Below are positions 15,413-23,733 of a stretch of 32,813 bases of DNA, in pieces. Each line of letters starts with the position of its first letter. Positions within the stretch are counted from its first letter, which is position 1. A program made the translations under genes and the position numbers. Source of the DNA: Bacillus sp. 7884-1 (GTDB lineage: Bacteria; Bacillota; Bacilli; Bacillales; Cytobacillaceae); the NCBI RefSeq assembly GCF_002272245.1, contig NZ_NPDD01000134.1:1-32813 (forward strand), given 5' to 3'. The notes under the pieces were generated by a model. That model saw nothing but the letters and a program-made list of their open reading frames with translations. It did no database searches and had not been told where the DNA came from.

Positions 15413-16336
15413 ATGAAATTTGTAACTTTTGAAAAAGGTGATGGGACAGTACGGGCAGGAGTGATGTTAGAATCTGACCAAGTTGTAGATATGAATGAAG
15501 CAACGAACGGGAGTCTGCCTGAAAAACTAATAGATTTTCTAGAGCAAAGTGAACAAAATATGATATCTGCTGCACGGCTCTTACACCTTACTAACGGAGA
15601 TAAAGGGGTTTATCCCTTACATGAGGTTAGGCTGATTGCGCCATTGCCAGCACCAAGAAGCTTCCGTGACTTTTATGCTTTTGAACAACATGTAAAATCT
15701 GCTAGGGAGAACAGAGGTCTCGAAATGATTCCGGAATGGTACCAAATACCCGTTTTTTATTTTTCTAACCACCTTGCGATTAAGGGGCCTGAAGACAGCA
15801 TCACTAAGCCGATTGAATGCAATTGGCTTGACTATGAGCTAGAGGTTGCTTGCATCATTGGGAAAGAAGGGAGAAATATTAAAGCTGGTGAAGCAGAAGA
15901 CTATATTTTCGGCTATTGTATCCTAAATGACTGGAGCGCTCGAGACCTTCAAAGACAGGAAATGAAGGTAGGTTTAGGACCGGCAAAGGGAAAGGATTTT
16001 GCAACCTCCATTGGACCATGGATTATTACCAAGGATGAGCTCGAGAATCTGAGATCAGGTAAAGGCTTTGATATTACCATGAAAGCTAAGGTTAATGATG
16101 TCCTTCTTTCTGAGGGGAATATGAAGGATATTTATTATTCGTTCGGAGAAATGATTGAGAGGGCATCTGCGGGGGTTACGCTCTATCCAGGGGAGATGAT
16201 AGGTTCTGGTACAGTTGGGACGGGATGTATCCTTGAACTCGGTACAGAGGTGCATTGCTGGCTGCAGCCGGGTGACGTAGTTGAATTCGAGATTGATAAA
16301 CTCGGTGTGTTAAAGAATTCAATAATAAGTGATTGA
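15413..16336 (+). CDS. Fumarylacetoacetate hydrolase family protein
   Basis: A 307-residue FAH-fold hydrolase, placed to cleave fumarylacetoacetate (or maleylacetoacetate) to acetoacetate and a C4 diacid, the last step of homogentisate breakdown. The divalent-metal ligands match animal FAH: D86 (RDFYAFEQH), E142 and E144 (DYELEVA) and D173 (NDWSARD). H93 corresponds to the catalytic histidine. I prefer the ATG at 15413 (MKFVTFEKG) with GGGTG 5 nt upstream; an in-frame ATG at 15401 would add four residues. The homogentisate dioxygenase gene follows 14 nt after the stop. Confidence 0.92.
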   Translation: MKFVTFEKGDGTVRAGVMLESDQVVDMNEATNGSLPEKLIDFLEQSEQNMISAARLLHLTNGDKGVYPLHEVRLIAPLPAPRSFRDFYAFEQHVKSARENRGLEMIPEWYQIPVFYFSNHLAIKGPEDSITKPIECNWLDYELEVACIIGKEGRNIKAGEAEDYIFGYCILNDWSARDLQRQEMKVGLGPAKGKDFATSIGPWIITKDELENLRSGKGFDITMKAKVNDVLLSEGNMKDIYYSFGEMIERASAGVTLYPGEMIGSGTVGTGCILELGTEVHCWLQPGDVVEFEIDKLGVLKNSIISD

Positions 16337-16350
16337 AACGAGGTGAAATT

Positions 16351-17508
16351 ATGTATTATCGGCAAATGGGAAGGATTCCTCAAAAACGCCATACCATGTT
16401 TAAAAAAGACGATGGAAGTCTCTACCGTGAGCAAGTAATGGGTACTCGAGGTTTCTCAGGTACACAATCGATTCTTTACCATCATTACATGCCAACAGAA
16501 GTTCTGAAAGCAGAACTGATTGGCAGCTATTTTCCAGAGTATGAGGAACAAAAATCGTTAAAGCACCGCCTATTTTTGACAAATAAGACTGTCAAAAAAG
16601 GGGATGCTCTTTCAGCACGGGAATATATATTAGGAAATCAAGATTTATTAATTGGTACTGCTTCTATTAATGAGCCTATGAAGAGCTATTACCGTAATGG
16701 TGATGGAGATGAAATGCTGTTTGTTCACTATGGCTCAGGCAAGCTTGAAACCATGTTTGGAACGATATCCTATCGACCGGGGGATTATCTATTAATACCT
16801 ATTGGAACCATTTATCGGGTGATTCCAGATGAGCAGGAAGAAACAAAACTGTTGTTTATAGAATCCTTTAGCCAGATTACAACGCCAAGACGATATCGAA
16901 ATGAATATGGACAAATGCTCGAGCACAGCCCTTTTTGCGAACGTGATTTTCGTGGACCGGAAAAATTAGAGTCCTATGATCAAAAGGGTGAGTTTGAGGT
17001 TGTAACGAAATCACGGGGATCGCTGCATTCACATACATTGGGACATCATCCGTTTGATGTTGTTGGCTGGGATGGGTACCTTTATCCATGGGCTTTTAAT
17101 GTCGAGGATTTTGAACCAATCACGGGGAGAATTCACCAGCCGCCACCTGTTCATCAAACCTTCGAGGGGAATAACTTTGTAGTATGTTCCTTTGTTCCTA
17201 GATTGTTTGACTACCATCCTGAAGCTATACCTGCACCTTATTACCATAGTAATGTGAATAGTGACGAATTGCTTTATTATGTAAAAGGTAATTTCATGAG
17301 CCGTAAAGGGGTACAGCTTGAGTCAATTACGCTCCATCCGAGTGGGATTCCGCATGGTCCCCATCCTGGAAAGACCGAGGCGAGTATTGGGAAGAAAGAA
17401 ACGCTAGAACTTGCGGTAATGATTGATACCTTTCATCCACTAAAAGTGGTTAAGAAGGCAAGCGAAATGGAAGATTCTTCTTATATGTTTTCCTGGGTGG
17501 AAAAATAA
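16351..17508 (+). CDS. hmgA: Homogentisate 1,2-dioxygenase
   Basis: Cytoplasmic cupin-fold Fe(II) dioxygenase of 385 residues that opens the homogentisate ring to maleylacetoacetate. The probable iron ligands are H299 and E306 in YYHSNVNSDELLYY and H335 in GIPHGPHPG, the latter matching the TPHGPD motif of eukaryotic enzymes. It is shorter than the roughly 440-residue eukaryotic form, as usual for this bacterial branch. The ATG at 16351 has GAGGTG about 7 nt upstream; an earlier in-frame TTG lies before that site. It ends the operon and is followed by a clear terminator. Confidence 0.93.
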   Translation: MYYRQMGRIPQKRHTMFKKDDGSLYREQVMGTRGFSGTQSILYHHYMPTEVLKAELIGSYFPEYEEQKSLKHRLFLTNKTVKKGDALSAREYILGNQDLLIGTASINEPMKSYYRNGDGDEMLFVHYGSGKLETMFGTISYRPGDYLLIPIGTIYRVIPDEQEETKLLFIESFSQITTPRRYRNEYGQMLEHSPFCERDFRGPEKLESYDQKGEFEVVTKSRGSLHSHTLGHHPFDVVGWDGYLYPWAFNVEDFEPITGRIHQPPPVHQTFEGNNFVVCSFVPRLFDYHPEAIPAPYYHSNVNSDELLYYVKGNFMSRKGVQLESITLHPSGIPHGPHPGKTEASIGKKETLELAVMIDTFHPLKVVKKASEMEDSSYMFSWVEK

Positions 17509-17524
17509 GGGATAATTTATTTGG

Positions 17525-17558
17525 AACAATCCAATGATAGAATATTGGATTGTTTTTT
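17525..17558 (+). terminator. Terminator of the tyrosine/homogentisate operon
   Basis: AACAATCCAAT (17525-17535) pairs perfectly with ATTGGATTGTT (17544-17554), 11 bp with an 8-nt loop, followed by a T run. Confidence 0.9.
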
Positions 17559-17645
17559 CGTGAGGAATAATCATAGGATAAGCATTTAATTGTAAGTAAG
17601 TGATAGTATTAAATAAAGACTTATAACAAATTGGAGGTGAAAGTC

Positions 17646-18266
17646 ATGAACTATGAATCTGTTCTATCGAAACTAAAAAGCCATACGCCTACCATCTTAG
17701 GCAGCGAGAAATTTTCTAAATATGCGGTAATGGTGCCGCTTATTCAAAAAGAGGATGGTATTCATGTCCTTTTTGAGGTTCGTTCCTTACAGATGAGAAG
17801 ACAGCCAGGAGAAATTTGTTTCCCAGGAGGGAGGATTGACCCGGAGGATATAGATGAAAAAAGTGCAGCAATCCGGGAAACAATCGAGGAATTAGGAATC
17901 AGCAGAGAGAATCTATCGGAGGTATATCCACTGGATTTCATGATTTCCCCTTTTGGAATGATGATTTATCCCTATGTAGCAATAATTGGGTGCCCCGAAA
18001 AAATTCAGCCAAATCCTGCAGAAGTAGGAGAGATTTTCACAGTACCGTTAACCTATTTTATTGAAAATGCCCCGGATATTTATCATATTCATTTTAAAGT
18101 AGAACCTGAGGAGAACTTTCCATTTGATTTAATTGTTGGTGGTGAAAATTATAATTGGCGGACAAGGTCATTGGATGAGTACTTTTACCTTTATGAGGAG
18201 AAGGCTATTTGGGGCCTTACTGCTAAAATCCTTTCACACTTTATCGAAATAATGAAAAAAAAGTGA
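17646..18266 (+). CDS. Nudix hydrolase, CoA-pyrophosphatase (NudL/YeaB) type
   Basis: A 206-residue cytoplasmic Nudix protein. The region MRRQPGEICFPGGRIDPED and AAIRETIEELGI combine the UPF0035 signature with the Nudix REx2EE core. The spacing has a small insertion compared with the textbook box, as in CoA diphosphatases, which cleave CoA to 3',5'-ADP and phosphopantetheine. The CoA substrate is inferred from that subfamily. GGAGGTG lies 6 nt before the ATG at 17646. The stop codon lies inside the first copy of a tandem repeat. No operon partner is evident. Confidence 0.85.
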   Translation: MNYESVLSKLKSHTPTILGSEKFSKYAVMVPLIQKEDGIHVLFEVRSLQMRRQPGEICFPGGRIDPEDIDEKSAAIRETIEELGISRENLSEVYPLDFMISPFGMMIYPYVAIIGCPEKIQPNPAEVGEIFTVPLTYFIENAPDIYHIHFKVEPEENFPFDLIVGGENYNWRTRSLDEYFYLYEEKAIWGLTAKILSHFIEIMKKK

Positions 18267-18337
18267 AATGATCCTTGGCTAATTAAAGTGAAATTATCCC
18301 TGGATAATTAAAGTGAAATTATCCTAGATAATTTCAC
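18263..18337 (+). repeat. Three-copy 25-bp tandem repeat ending in a terminator
   Basis: Three adjacent 25-bp units start at 18263, 18288 and 18313, each beginning GTGAAAT(T/G)ATCC. Units 1 and 2 end TAATTAAA, while unit 3 ends TAATTTCAC, which makes it a perfect inverted repeat. The first unit overlaps the Nudix stop codon. Confidence 0.85.
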
Positions 18338-18348
18338 TGTTTTTTTTT
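18312..18348 (+). terminator. Terminator of the Nudix gene
   Basis: AGTGAAATTATC (18312-18323) pairs perfectly with GATAATTTCACT (18327-18338) around a 3-nt loop and is followed by nine T. It is the third unit of the tandem repeat. Confidence 0.9.
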
Positions 18349-18460
18349 GTTTTGTCCTCTCCAGAAACACAAATGTCCTTTTTGGGAAGAAAAAACACTT
18401 GATTATTTTCTGAATAGCAGTAAAATTAAGATTATACTTTTTGGGATAGGTGATGTTGTA

Positions 18461-19822
18461 ATGAAGGTTGTAAAGTTTGGAGGATCCTCTTTAGCGTCAG
18501 GAAAACAAATCGAAAAGGTTTTTCAGATTGTGATGTCTGATCCTGAGCGGAAGGTAGTGGTTGTGTCTGCTCCAGGAAAAAGGTTTGCTGAGGATGAGAA
18601 GGTAACGGACTTGTTGATAGAGTGCGCTGAACAATGTCTACAAGATAATAATCCAAAGGAAAAGTTTAACGCCGTTATGTCAAGATATTCCTCCATTGCA
18701 GCAGAGTTAGCTCTCCCGAATGATGTAATTAGTGAAATTCATCACGATTTATCAGAGAGACTAAATGGAGATAGAAGTAAGCCTGAGCGGTTTATGGATT
18801 TAGTAAAAGCTAGTGGTGAAGATAATCATGCAAAATTAGTTGCGGCGTACTTTAGGGAACAAGGTGTAGAAGCTACTTATGTAAATCCAGGAAAAGCGGG
18901 GCTGTTTGTAAGTGACGAGCCTGGTAATGCACAGGTTTTACATGAGTCGTATGAGAATTTATTTTCCCTTCGTGAGATTCCAGGAATCATTATTTTCCCA
19001 GGATTTTTTGGCTATAGTAAAAGCGGCGAAGTGTTTACCTTTTCACGGAGCGGCTCCGATATAACTGGCTCCATTTTAGCCAACGGTATAAAAGCAACTT
19101 TATATGAGAATTTTACGGACGTGGATGCCGTATTTTCTGTTAATCCAAGCCTTGTCCATCATCCGAAGGAAATTAAAGAGTTAACCTACCGAGAAATGCG
19201 GGAACTATCCTATGCAGGATTTACGGTTTTACATGACGAAGCACTTGTACCAGCTTTCCGTGCAGGGATTCCCGTTCAAATTAAGAATACGAACAATCCA
19301 AGTGCACCAGGAACGAGAATTGTCTATTCGCGCGATAATACGAATGGACCTGTTGTAGGTATTGCTAGTGACAAAGGGTTCTGCAGCATTTACGTCAGCA
19401 AATACTTAATGAATAGAGAAGTTGGTTTTGGGCGGAGGCTTTTAAGTATTTTAGAAGAATACGGGCTTTCTTACGAACACACTCCTTCTGGGATTGATGA
19501 TGTGTCAGTTATTTTAAGAGAAGCACAGCTTGATCCCGATATGGAAAATGAAATTGCCTGGAGAATTGAGTCTGAGTTACATTCGGATGAAGTGAAAATT
19601 CAGCACAGCCTTTCGCTGATTATGGTCGTGGGTGAGGGAATGCGCCGGAATGTCGGAACCATGGCGCGTGCATCTAAAGCATTAGCAAAGGCAGAAGTTA
19701 ATATTGAAATGATTAACCAAGGCTCCTCTGAGGTAAGTATGATGTTTGGGGTAAAAGAAGTGGATGAAAAAAGAGCAGTTCAAGCTCTGTACGATGAATT
19801 TTTTGCAGCAGTACCCGTTTAA
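18461..19822 (+). CDS. yclM: Aspartokinase (YclM/aspartokinase III type)
   Basis: A 453-residue monofunctional aspartate kinase, making aspartyl phosphate for lysine, threonine and methionine synthesis. The N-terminal KFGGSS (residues 5-10) binds ATP and aspartate, and FSRSGSDITGSILA is the conserved kinase segment. The C-terminal third carries tandem ACT domains (VVGEGMRRNVGTMARASKAL) for effector binding. Length and sequence fit the Bacillus subtilis YclM type. The start at 18461 has AGGTGATG upstream; a frame running back to 18347 would add a non-homologous extension over the repeat terminator. No lysine riboswitch is seen in the short leader. Confidence 0.93.
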   Translation: MKVVKFGGSSLASGKQIEKVFQIVMSDPERKVVVVSAPGKRFAEDEKVTDLLIECAEQCLQDNNPKEKFNAVMSRYSSIAAELALPNDVISEIHHDLSERLNGDRSKPERFMDLVKASGEDNHAKLVAAYFREQGVEATYVNPGKAGLFVSDEPGNAQVLHESYENLFSLREIPGIIIFPGFFGYSKSGEVFTFSRSGSDITGSILANGIKATLYENFTDVDAVFSVNPSLVHHPKEIKELTYREMRELSYAGFTVLHDEALVPAFRAGIPVQIKNTNNPSAPGTRIVYSRDNTNGPVVGIASDKGFCSIYVSKYLMNREVGFGRRLLSILEEYGLSYEHTPSGIDDVSVILREAQLDPDMENEIAWRIESELHSDEVKIQHSLSLIMVVGEGMRRNVGTMARASKALAKAEVNIEMINQGSSEVSMMFGVKEVDEKRAVQALYDEFFAAVPV

Positions 19823-19827
19823 TTTAG

Positions 19828-19867
19828 AAAAAGCAGTCTAAAATTTACATTTTTAGACTGCTTTTTT
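19828..19867 (+). terminator. Terminator of the aspartokinase gene
   Basis: AAAAAGCAGTCTAAAA (19828-19843) pairs with TTTTAGACTGCTTTTT around a 7-nt loop. The A and T flanks make it potentially bidirectional. Confidence 0.9.
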
Positions 19868-19927
19868 AATTATATCTTCGATAAGCGAATTATATCTGCG
19901 TTAATTGAAATATCACTGCGATAAGCA
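19868..19927. repeat. Three-copy 20-bp degenerate tandem repeat
   Basis: Three 20-bp units begin at 19868, 19888 and 19908 and share A-A-(T/A)-TAT-(A/C)-TC-near-TGCG(A/T)TAA. They fill the gap between the aspartokinase terminator and the end of the convergent membrane-protein gene. Unit length and sequence differ from the repeat at 18263. Confidence 0.7.
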
Positions 19928-19932
19928 TTTTT

Positions 19933-20529
19933 TTATGTTAATTGAGGATATTCTTGTTTGTTCTTTAACTTTATCTTCGTTCTAACCCCAGCCCAAAGCG
20001 CAATAATCAGCCCTCCGCCTGTATCTGAGATTAAATCAATCATGGTATCGTCATTACCTCCGCCTTGTAACGTCATATCGAAAAATTGATCAGAGCTAAA
20101 TTCATAAATTTCCCATAAGACGCCGCCAAATGCAGCAAAAGATAAGGTGAAAAGGAAAATAATCCAAGGAGAAATTTCCACTTCTGCATCTCGATGAACC
20201 AATCTTTCATATAAAGCGATCCCAGAAAACGCGAGAATAGCTCCGCTTAGAAAATGCATAAACGTATCCCACCATCCAAGTCCATACCAGCCGAGTATTG
20301 AACCGAAATACTGGGAGCCTACCAAGAAAAGTAAATAGGAAATGACAATCGGCAGATTAAACTGGAGCTTTGTAAATAGGGCGAGGAGAAAGGGAACTGC
20401 CCCACAAACCATCCCCCCAATGGCAACGGTTGATTTATAGGATTGCTCTGTAGAACGATAATGAAAAAATAAATATGCCATAAAAGCTACATAGAGAAGA
20501 CTGAGCAAAAGGACAAGCTTTCGATTCAT
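19933..20529 (-). CDS. Multi-pass membrane protein, DUF2238/YjdF-like
   Basis: A 198-residue integral membrane protein with about six helices. Conserved-looking polar motifs inside the membrane region are GWWDTFMHFLSGAI (about residues 85-98), GGVLWEIYEF (about 136-145) and DDTMIDLISDTGGGL (about 159-173). This pattern of buried His, Glu and Asp resembles the DUF2238/YjdF family, whose function is unknown. The start at 20529 has GAGGTG 6 nt upstream; upstream in-frame codons lack a site. It is transcribed toward the aspartokinase gene. Family assignment is moderate. Confidence 0.75.
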   Translation of the reverse strand: MNRKLVLLLSLLYVAFMAYLFFHYRSTEQSYKSTVAIGGMVCGAVPFLLALFTKLQFNLPIVISYLLFLVGSQYFGSILGWYGLGWWDTFMHFLSGAILAFSGIALYERLVHRDAEVEISPWIIFLFTLSFAAFGGVLWEIYEFSSDQFFDMTLQGGGNDDTMIDLISDTGGGLIIALWAGVRTKIKLKNKQEYPQLT

Positions 20530-20641
20530 TATTTTCACCTCAGGTAGAATGTGCATTACTATGATTATGCCCGCTACCACTCAATTTCACTCAAAGATTT
20601 CAAAAAGTAAAGTTAAGGTTAAAAATTAACAGATTATTGAT

Positions 20642-20923
20642 AATATTCTCAAATCTATTCTACCTTTCTCGAATATAGACGAAGCCGTTCAGCTCGCCAA
20701 TGACAGTGAATTCGGCTTAAGAGCATCGGTATGGACTGAGGATGACGAACTGGCAATCCAACTAGCAGACCAATTAGAAGCAGGAGCTGTTTTTCATAAT
20801 AACCATACCGTTTTCCAAGACCTCCATCTTGATTTCCCAGGTTTAAAAGAAAGTGGACTATCTCGTGAAACAAGGCACTGTGGGTTAGAATATTTTGCAG
20901 ATTCCTACGGGTTAGGTAACTAA
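20642..20923 (+). pseudogene. Aldehyde dehydrogenase, C-terminal remnant
   Basis: An open frame without a start codon that encodes only the last 90 or so residues of an NAD-dependent aldehyde dehydrogenase: ILPFSNIDEAVQLANDSEFG, then WTEDDELAIQLADQLEAGAV, then LKESGLSRE near the C-terminus. The catalytic cysteine/glutamate region and cofactor-binding part (about 400 residues) are missing. A stop at 20627-20629 closes the frame upstream and the next gene in that direction is on the opposite strand. The nadX-like gene starts 16 nt after its stop, so it once headed that operon. It is a deletion or recombination remnant, not a functional gene. Confidence 0.8.
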
Positions 20924-20939
20924 GAAGGGGGAAATTCAG

Positions 20940-21722
20940 ATGAATATCGGCTTGATTGGCTGCGGAAATATAGGTAAGTTTCTGCTTCAAAGTATAAATT
21001 CCAACAAACTTCTACCAGATTCAAAGATTGTTGGAATCTATACCCGGAATCCTAAATCGGCAGCGCAGCTTGCAGCAGAATTTGAAACTGAAATCTTTGC
21101 TGATATAGAAACCCTTTTACAATCGAATATAGATTTGGTCATCGAAGCCGCTACTGTCGAGGTAGTGAAAGAATATGCTGCAATGATTTTGGCAAGTGGG
21201 AAGGATCTAGTCCTTAGCAGCGTTGGTGCTTTATGTGATTTGGAGTTTATTCATTCACTAGAAAAGGTATGCAAAAGTAGTGGTACAAAAATCCACCTGC
21301 CTTCCGGTGCAATTGGGGGATTAGATATACTAAAAGCAGCAAAATCTAATGGGGAACTTAAGAGGGTTTCGATTATTACCCGGAAGCCGCCTCAGGCTTT
21401 ACCAGGTGCCCCACTAGACATTGAGCACGTACTTTTTGAAGGTTCTGCTCGAAAAGCGATTGCGTTATTTCCGAAAAACATAAATGTTTCGATTATATTA
21501 TCCTTAGCGGGATTAGGACCGGAAAAAACAGAAGTAACTATAATATCTGATCCAACCGTTACAAAAAATAGTCACTCAATTGAGGCTGAAGGTTCATTTG
21601 GAAAACTCTCTCTTAAGGTTGAAAATGATCCAATGCCGAATAATCCAAAAACGAGTTAATTTGCTGCACTAAGCGTATTATCATCATTAAAAAATAAGGA
21701 TGCTGTTATCCAAGTTGGCTAG
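20940..21722 (+). pseudogene. nadX: Aspartate dehydrogenase (NadX-like), interrupted by an in-frame TAA
   Basis: The first 239 codons encode an NAD(P)-dependent aspartate-dehydrogenase-type protein. It has the Rossmann start GLIGCGNIGKFL, LSSVGALCD, the region HLPSGAIGGLDILKAA, and EAEGSFGKLSLKVENDPMPN before the family motif NPKTS. A TAA at 21657-21659 falls just after NPKTS. The same frame then continues FAALSVLSSLKNKDAVIQVG to TAG at 21720-21722, which is exactly the missing C-terminal helix. A single base change from a tyrosine codon would explain it. The product may be truncated by 20 residues, or the gene may be dying. AGGGGG precedes the ATG. Confidence 0.8.
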
Positions 21723-21790
21723 TATTAGTAGGAAGAAATCCAAGATTAACATGCAGGGGTAAACGTTATAGAGCTTTTTCCCCTGAATGT

Positions 21791-21805
21791 ATTGGCAACA
21801 CCAAT
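21791..21805. promoter_or_regulatory. Inverted repeat ahead of the Rieske dioxygenase gene
   Basis: ATTGG (21791-21795) and CCAAT (21801-21805) form a short palindrome about 20 nt before the dioxygenase ATG. CAGGGG and CCCCTG arms lie further upstream (about 21754-21785). Either could be an operator or mRNA leader hairpin; evidence is positional only. Confidence 0.3.
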
Positions 21806-21826
21806 CTATATTTAGGGGGATTAGGC

Positions 21827-23131
21827 ATGTATAAAACGAACATAAATTTAGAAGAAATGTCTCAAAAGGAAGCGATTGAATACTTAAATGAAACCGTTCA
21901 CCCTGAAAAGGGGTCCATTCCTGCCTATCTTCTAGGTGATCCAACTATCTATGATTTAGAGCATAAAAAAGTATTTTTAAAAACTTGGGTATTCATTGGA
22001 CACGAATCAGAAATTCCTAACAAAAATGACTTCATCACAAGGGATGTGTCTGGTTATTCGGTCATTATTTCTCGAGGTGCTGATAATCAAATCCGTGGCC
22101 TGTACAATATGTGTACACACCGGGGCATGAAGCTTTGTCGCGCAGATGCCGGAAATAAGTCATTATTTACTTGTCCATACCACGGTTTTAATTTTAAAAA
22201 CAATGGAGATTGTGTTGGTGTGCCACTGCAAAAGGACATTTATGGGGATAGCTTAGATAAATCGCAGCTGGGTTTACACAAAATTAGAGTGGAGTCATAC
22301 AAAGGGTTATTGTTTGGGACATGGAATGATGAAGCAGAGTCTTTGGAGACTTTTTTAGGAGATTTTAAATGGTATATTGATATTATTGCAGGAAGAGCAG
22401 AAATGGAAGTAATGGGACCGCCGCAAAGATTCGTCATTCATTCTAATTGGAAAATCGGAGCAGATAACTTCGTAGGTGATTCCTATCATACGATGGTTAC
22501 TCACGGATCTATTGCCAAATTAGGAATGGTGCCAAGTGCAACTTACTCGAAAAAAGGTTATCAAATCCACACAAATAATGGCCATGGGTTAAACCTTGGT
22601 ACACCAAATCCAGACTTTGCCTTTCCAGAGGAATTAAAAGAAGAATACAAATCTAATTTAACAGAAGAACAATACGATGTTCTATCTAATCTTAAAAATA
22701 TGATTGGAAACATCTTTCCTAATCTATCGTTTTTAATTTCCCATACCAAAATTAAAGGACAGTTAATCTCTAATACTTCTATGCGAATTTGGAGACCCAT
22801 TTCAGCAGATAAAATGGAAGTGATAACATGGTTCTTAGTTGAGAAAAATGCTCCAGTGGATTGGAAAAGACGATCACGTGAATCATTTATTCTAACATTT
22901 AGCCCTTCTGGTATTTTTGAACAGGATGATACGGAAGTATTTACAGATATAACTGCAGCAGCCTCTGGAACAATGCCATTGGTGAAACAGCTGACATTTA
23001 ACTATACAATGGGGTTGCACCGTAAACCAATAACAGAATTCGTTGGCCCAGGTGTCGTGTATGATGATAAATTCACAGAAGCTAATCAACGAAATTTTTA
23101 TCGATACTGGCTTGACTTAATGACGAAGTGA
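21827..23131 (+). CDS. Rieske aromatic-ring-hydroxylating dioxygenase, alpha subunit
   Basis: Catalytic large subunit (434 residues) of a Rieske non-heme iron dioxygenase that would add O2 across an aromatic ring to give a cis-dihydrodiol. The [2Fe-2S] ligands are C96 and H98 (CTHRG) and C116 and H119 (CPYHG), with the standard 17-residue gap. The mononuclear iron site has the bridging D218, then H221 and H226 (GDSYHTMVTHG), and an acidic ligand D367/D368 (FEQDDTE). The substrate is unknown; family context suggests benzoate-, phenylpropionate- or biphenyl-like compounds. The gene is intact and followed by the beta-subunit gene 61 nt later. Confidence 0.93.
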   Translation: MYKTNINLEEMSQKEAIEYLNETVHPEKGSIPAYLLGDPTIYDLEHKKVFLKTWVFIGHESEIPNKNDFITRDVSGYSVIISRGADNQIRGLYNMCTHRGMKLCRADAGNKSLFTCPYHGFNFKNNGDCVGVPLQKDIYGDSLDKSQLGLHKIRVESYKGLLFGTWNDEAESLETFLGDFKWYIDIIAGRAEMEVMGPPQRFVIHSNWKIGADNFVGDSYHTMVTHGSIAKLGMVPSATYSKKGYQIHTNNGHGLNLGTPNPDFAFPEELKEEYKSNLTEEQYDVLSNLKNMIGNIFPNLSFLISHTKIKGQLISNTSMRIWRPISADKMEVITWFLVEKNAPVDWKRRSRESFILTFSPSGIFEQDDTEVFTDITAAASGTMPLVKQLTFNYTMGLHRKPITEFVGPGVVYDDKFTEANQRNFYRYWLDLMTK

Positions 23132-23192
23132 GATGACTCTCACACTTTTCATGACCTTTATCAAAAACTACTAAAGGATTGAGGGAGAAGTT

Positions 23193-23702
23193 ATGACAAT
23201 TGAGAGGATGCTGGCAACCTACGAGTTTGAACAATGGCTTTATCGGGAAGCGAAACTGTTAGATGATATCGATTTTGATGGGTGGTTTAGTTTAATGCAC
23301 CCATCTTTAAAATATCAAATGCCTGTTCGAGTTAATAAAGAGGGAATAGAACGCCCTGATTATGCGTTGGATATGTTTGCGTTTGATGATGATATTGAAT
23401 TATTGAAAATTCGTGTCGATCGTTTAAAAACGGATTATGCATGGGCTGAAATTCCTCCTTCTCGGACTAGGAGATTAGTGAACAATGTGCGGCTGATAGA
23501 TTATCTGCCAAATGAAAAAGCAGTGGTAAACAGCTATTTGATGATTTACCGCAGTCGCAGCACTGATATTCATCACGATTTAATATCTGGTGAAAGACAA
23601 GATGAATTTATTTTTGAAAATGGAGAATGGAAGCTGTCGAAACGCTTTTTCATTGTCGACCAAACGACGATTAATACACGAAATCTAGCTATCTTTGTGT
23701 AA
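23193..23702 (+). CDS. Rieske aromatic-ring-hydroxylating dioxygenase, beta subunit
   Basis: Small structural subunit (169 residues) with the cystatin-like fold of ring-hydroxylating dioxygenase beta chains. Its start, YEFEQWLYREAKLLDDIDFD, and the segment SRTRRLVNNVRL (about residues 90-101) are typical. The C-terminal region has DEFIFENGEWKLSKRFFIVD. It pairs with the upstream alpha subunit in an alpha3beta3-type complex. GGGAG precedes the ATG. No ferredoxin or reductase gene lies nearby, so electrons must come from elsewhere in the genome. Confidence 0.9.
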   Translation: MTIERMLATYEFEQWLYREAKLLDDIDFDGWFSLMHPSLKYQMPVRVNKEGIERPDYALDMFAFDDDIELLKIRVDRLKTDYAWAEIPPSRTRRLVNNVRLIDYLPNEKAVVNSYLMIYRSRSTDIHHDLISGERQDEFIFENGEWKLSKRFFIVDQTTINTRNLAIFV

Positions 23703-23733
23703 TAGATTTAGCAGCAGGAAGGAGCAGTATTAT

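Noticed and set aside
18263..18348. CRISPR-like array
   Set aside because: The units are contiguous, without unique spacers, number only three, and the last is a terminator.
18349..18460. Lysine riboswitch before the aspartokinase gene
   Set aside because: The space between terminator and start is only about 110 nt and lacks the long conserved L-box core.
20655..20990. 111-residue open frame on the minus strand
   Set aside because: It overlaps the aldehyde dehydrogenase remnant and the start of nadX, both with clear homology on the plus strand.
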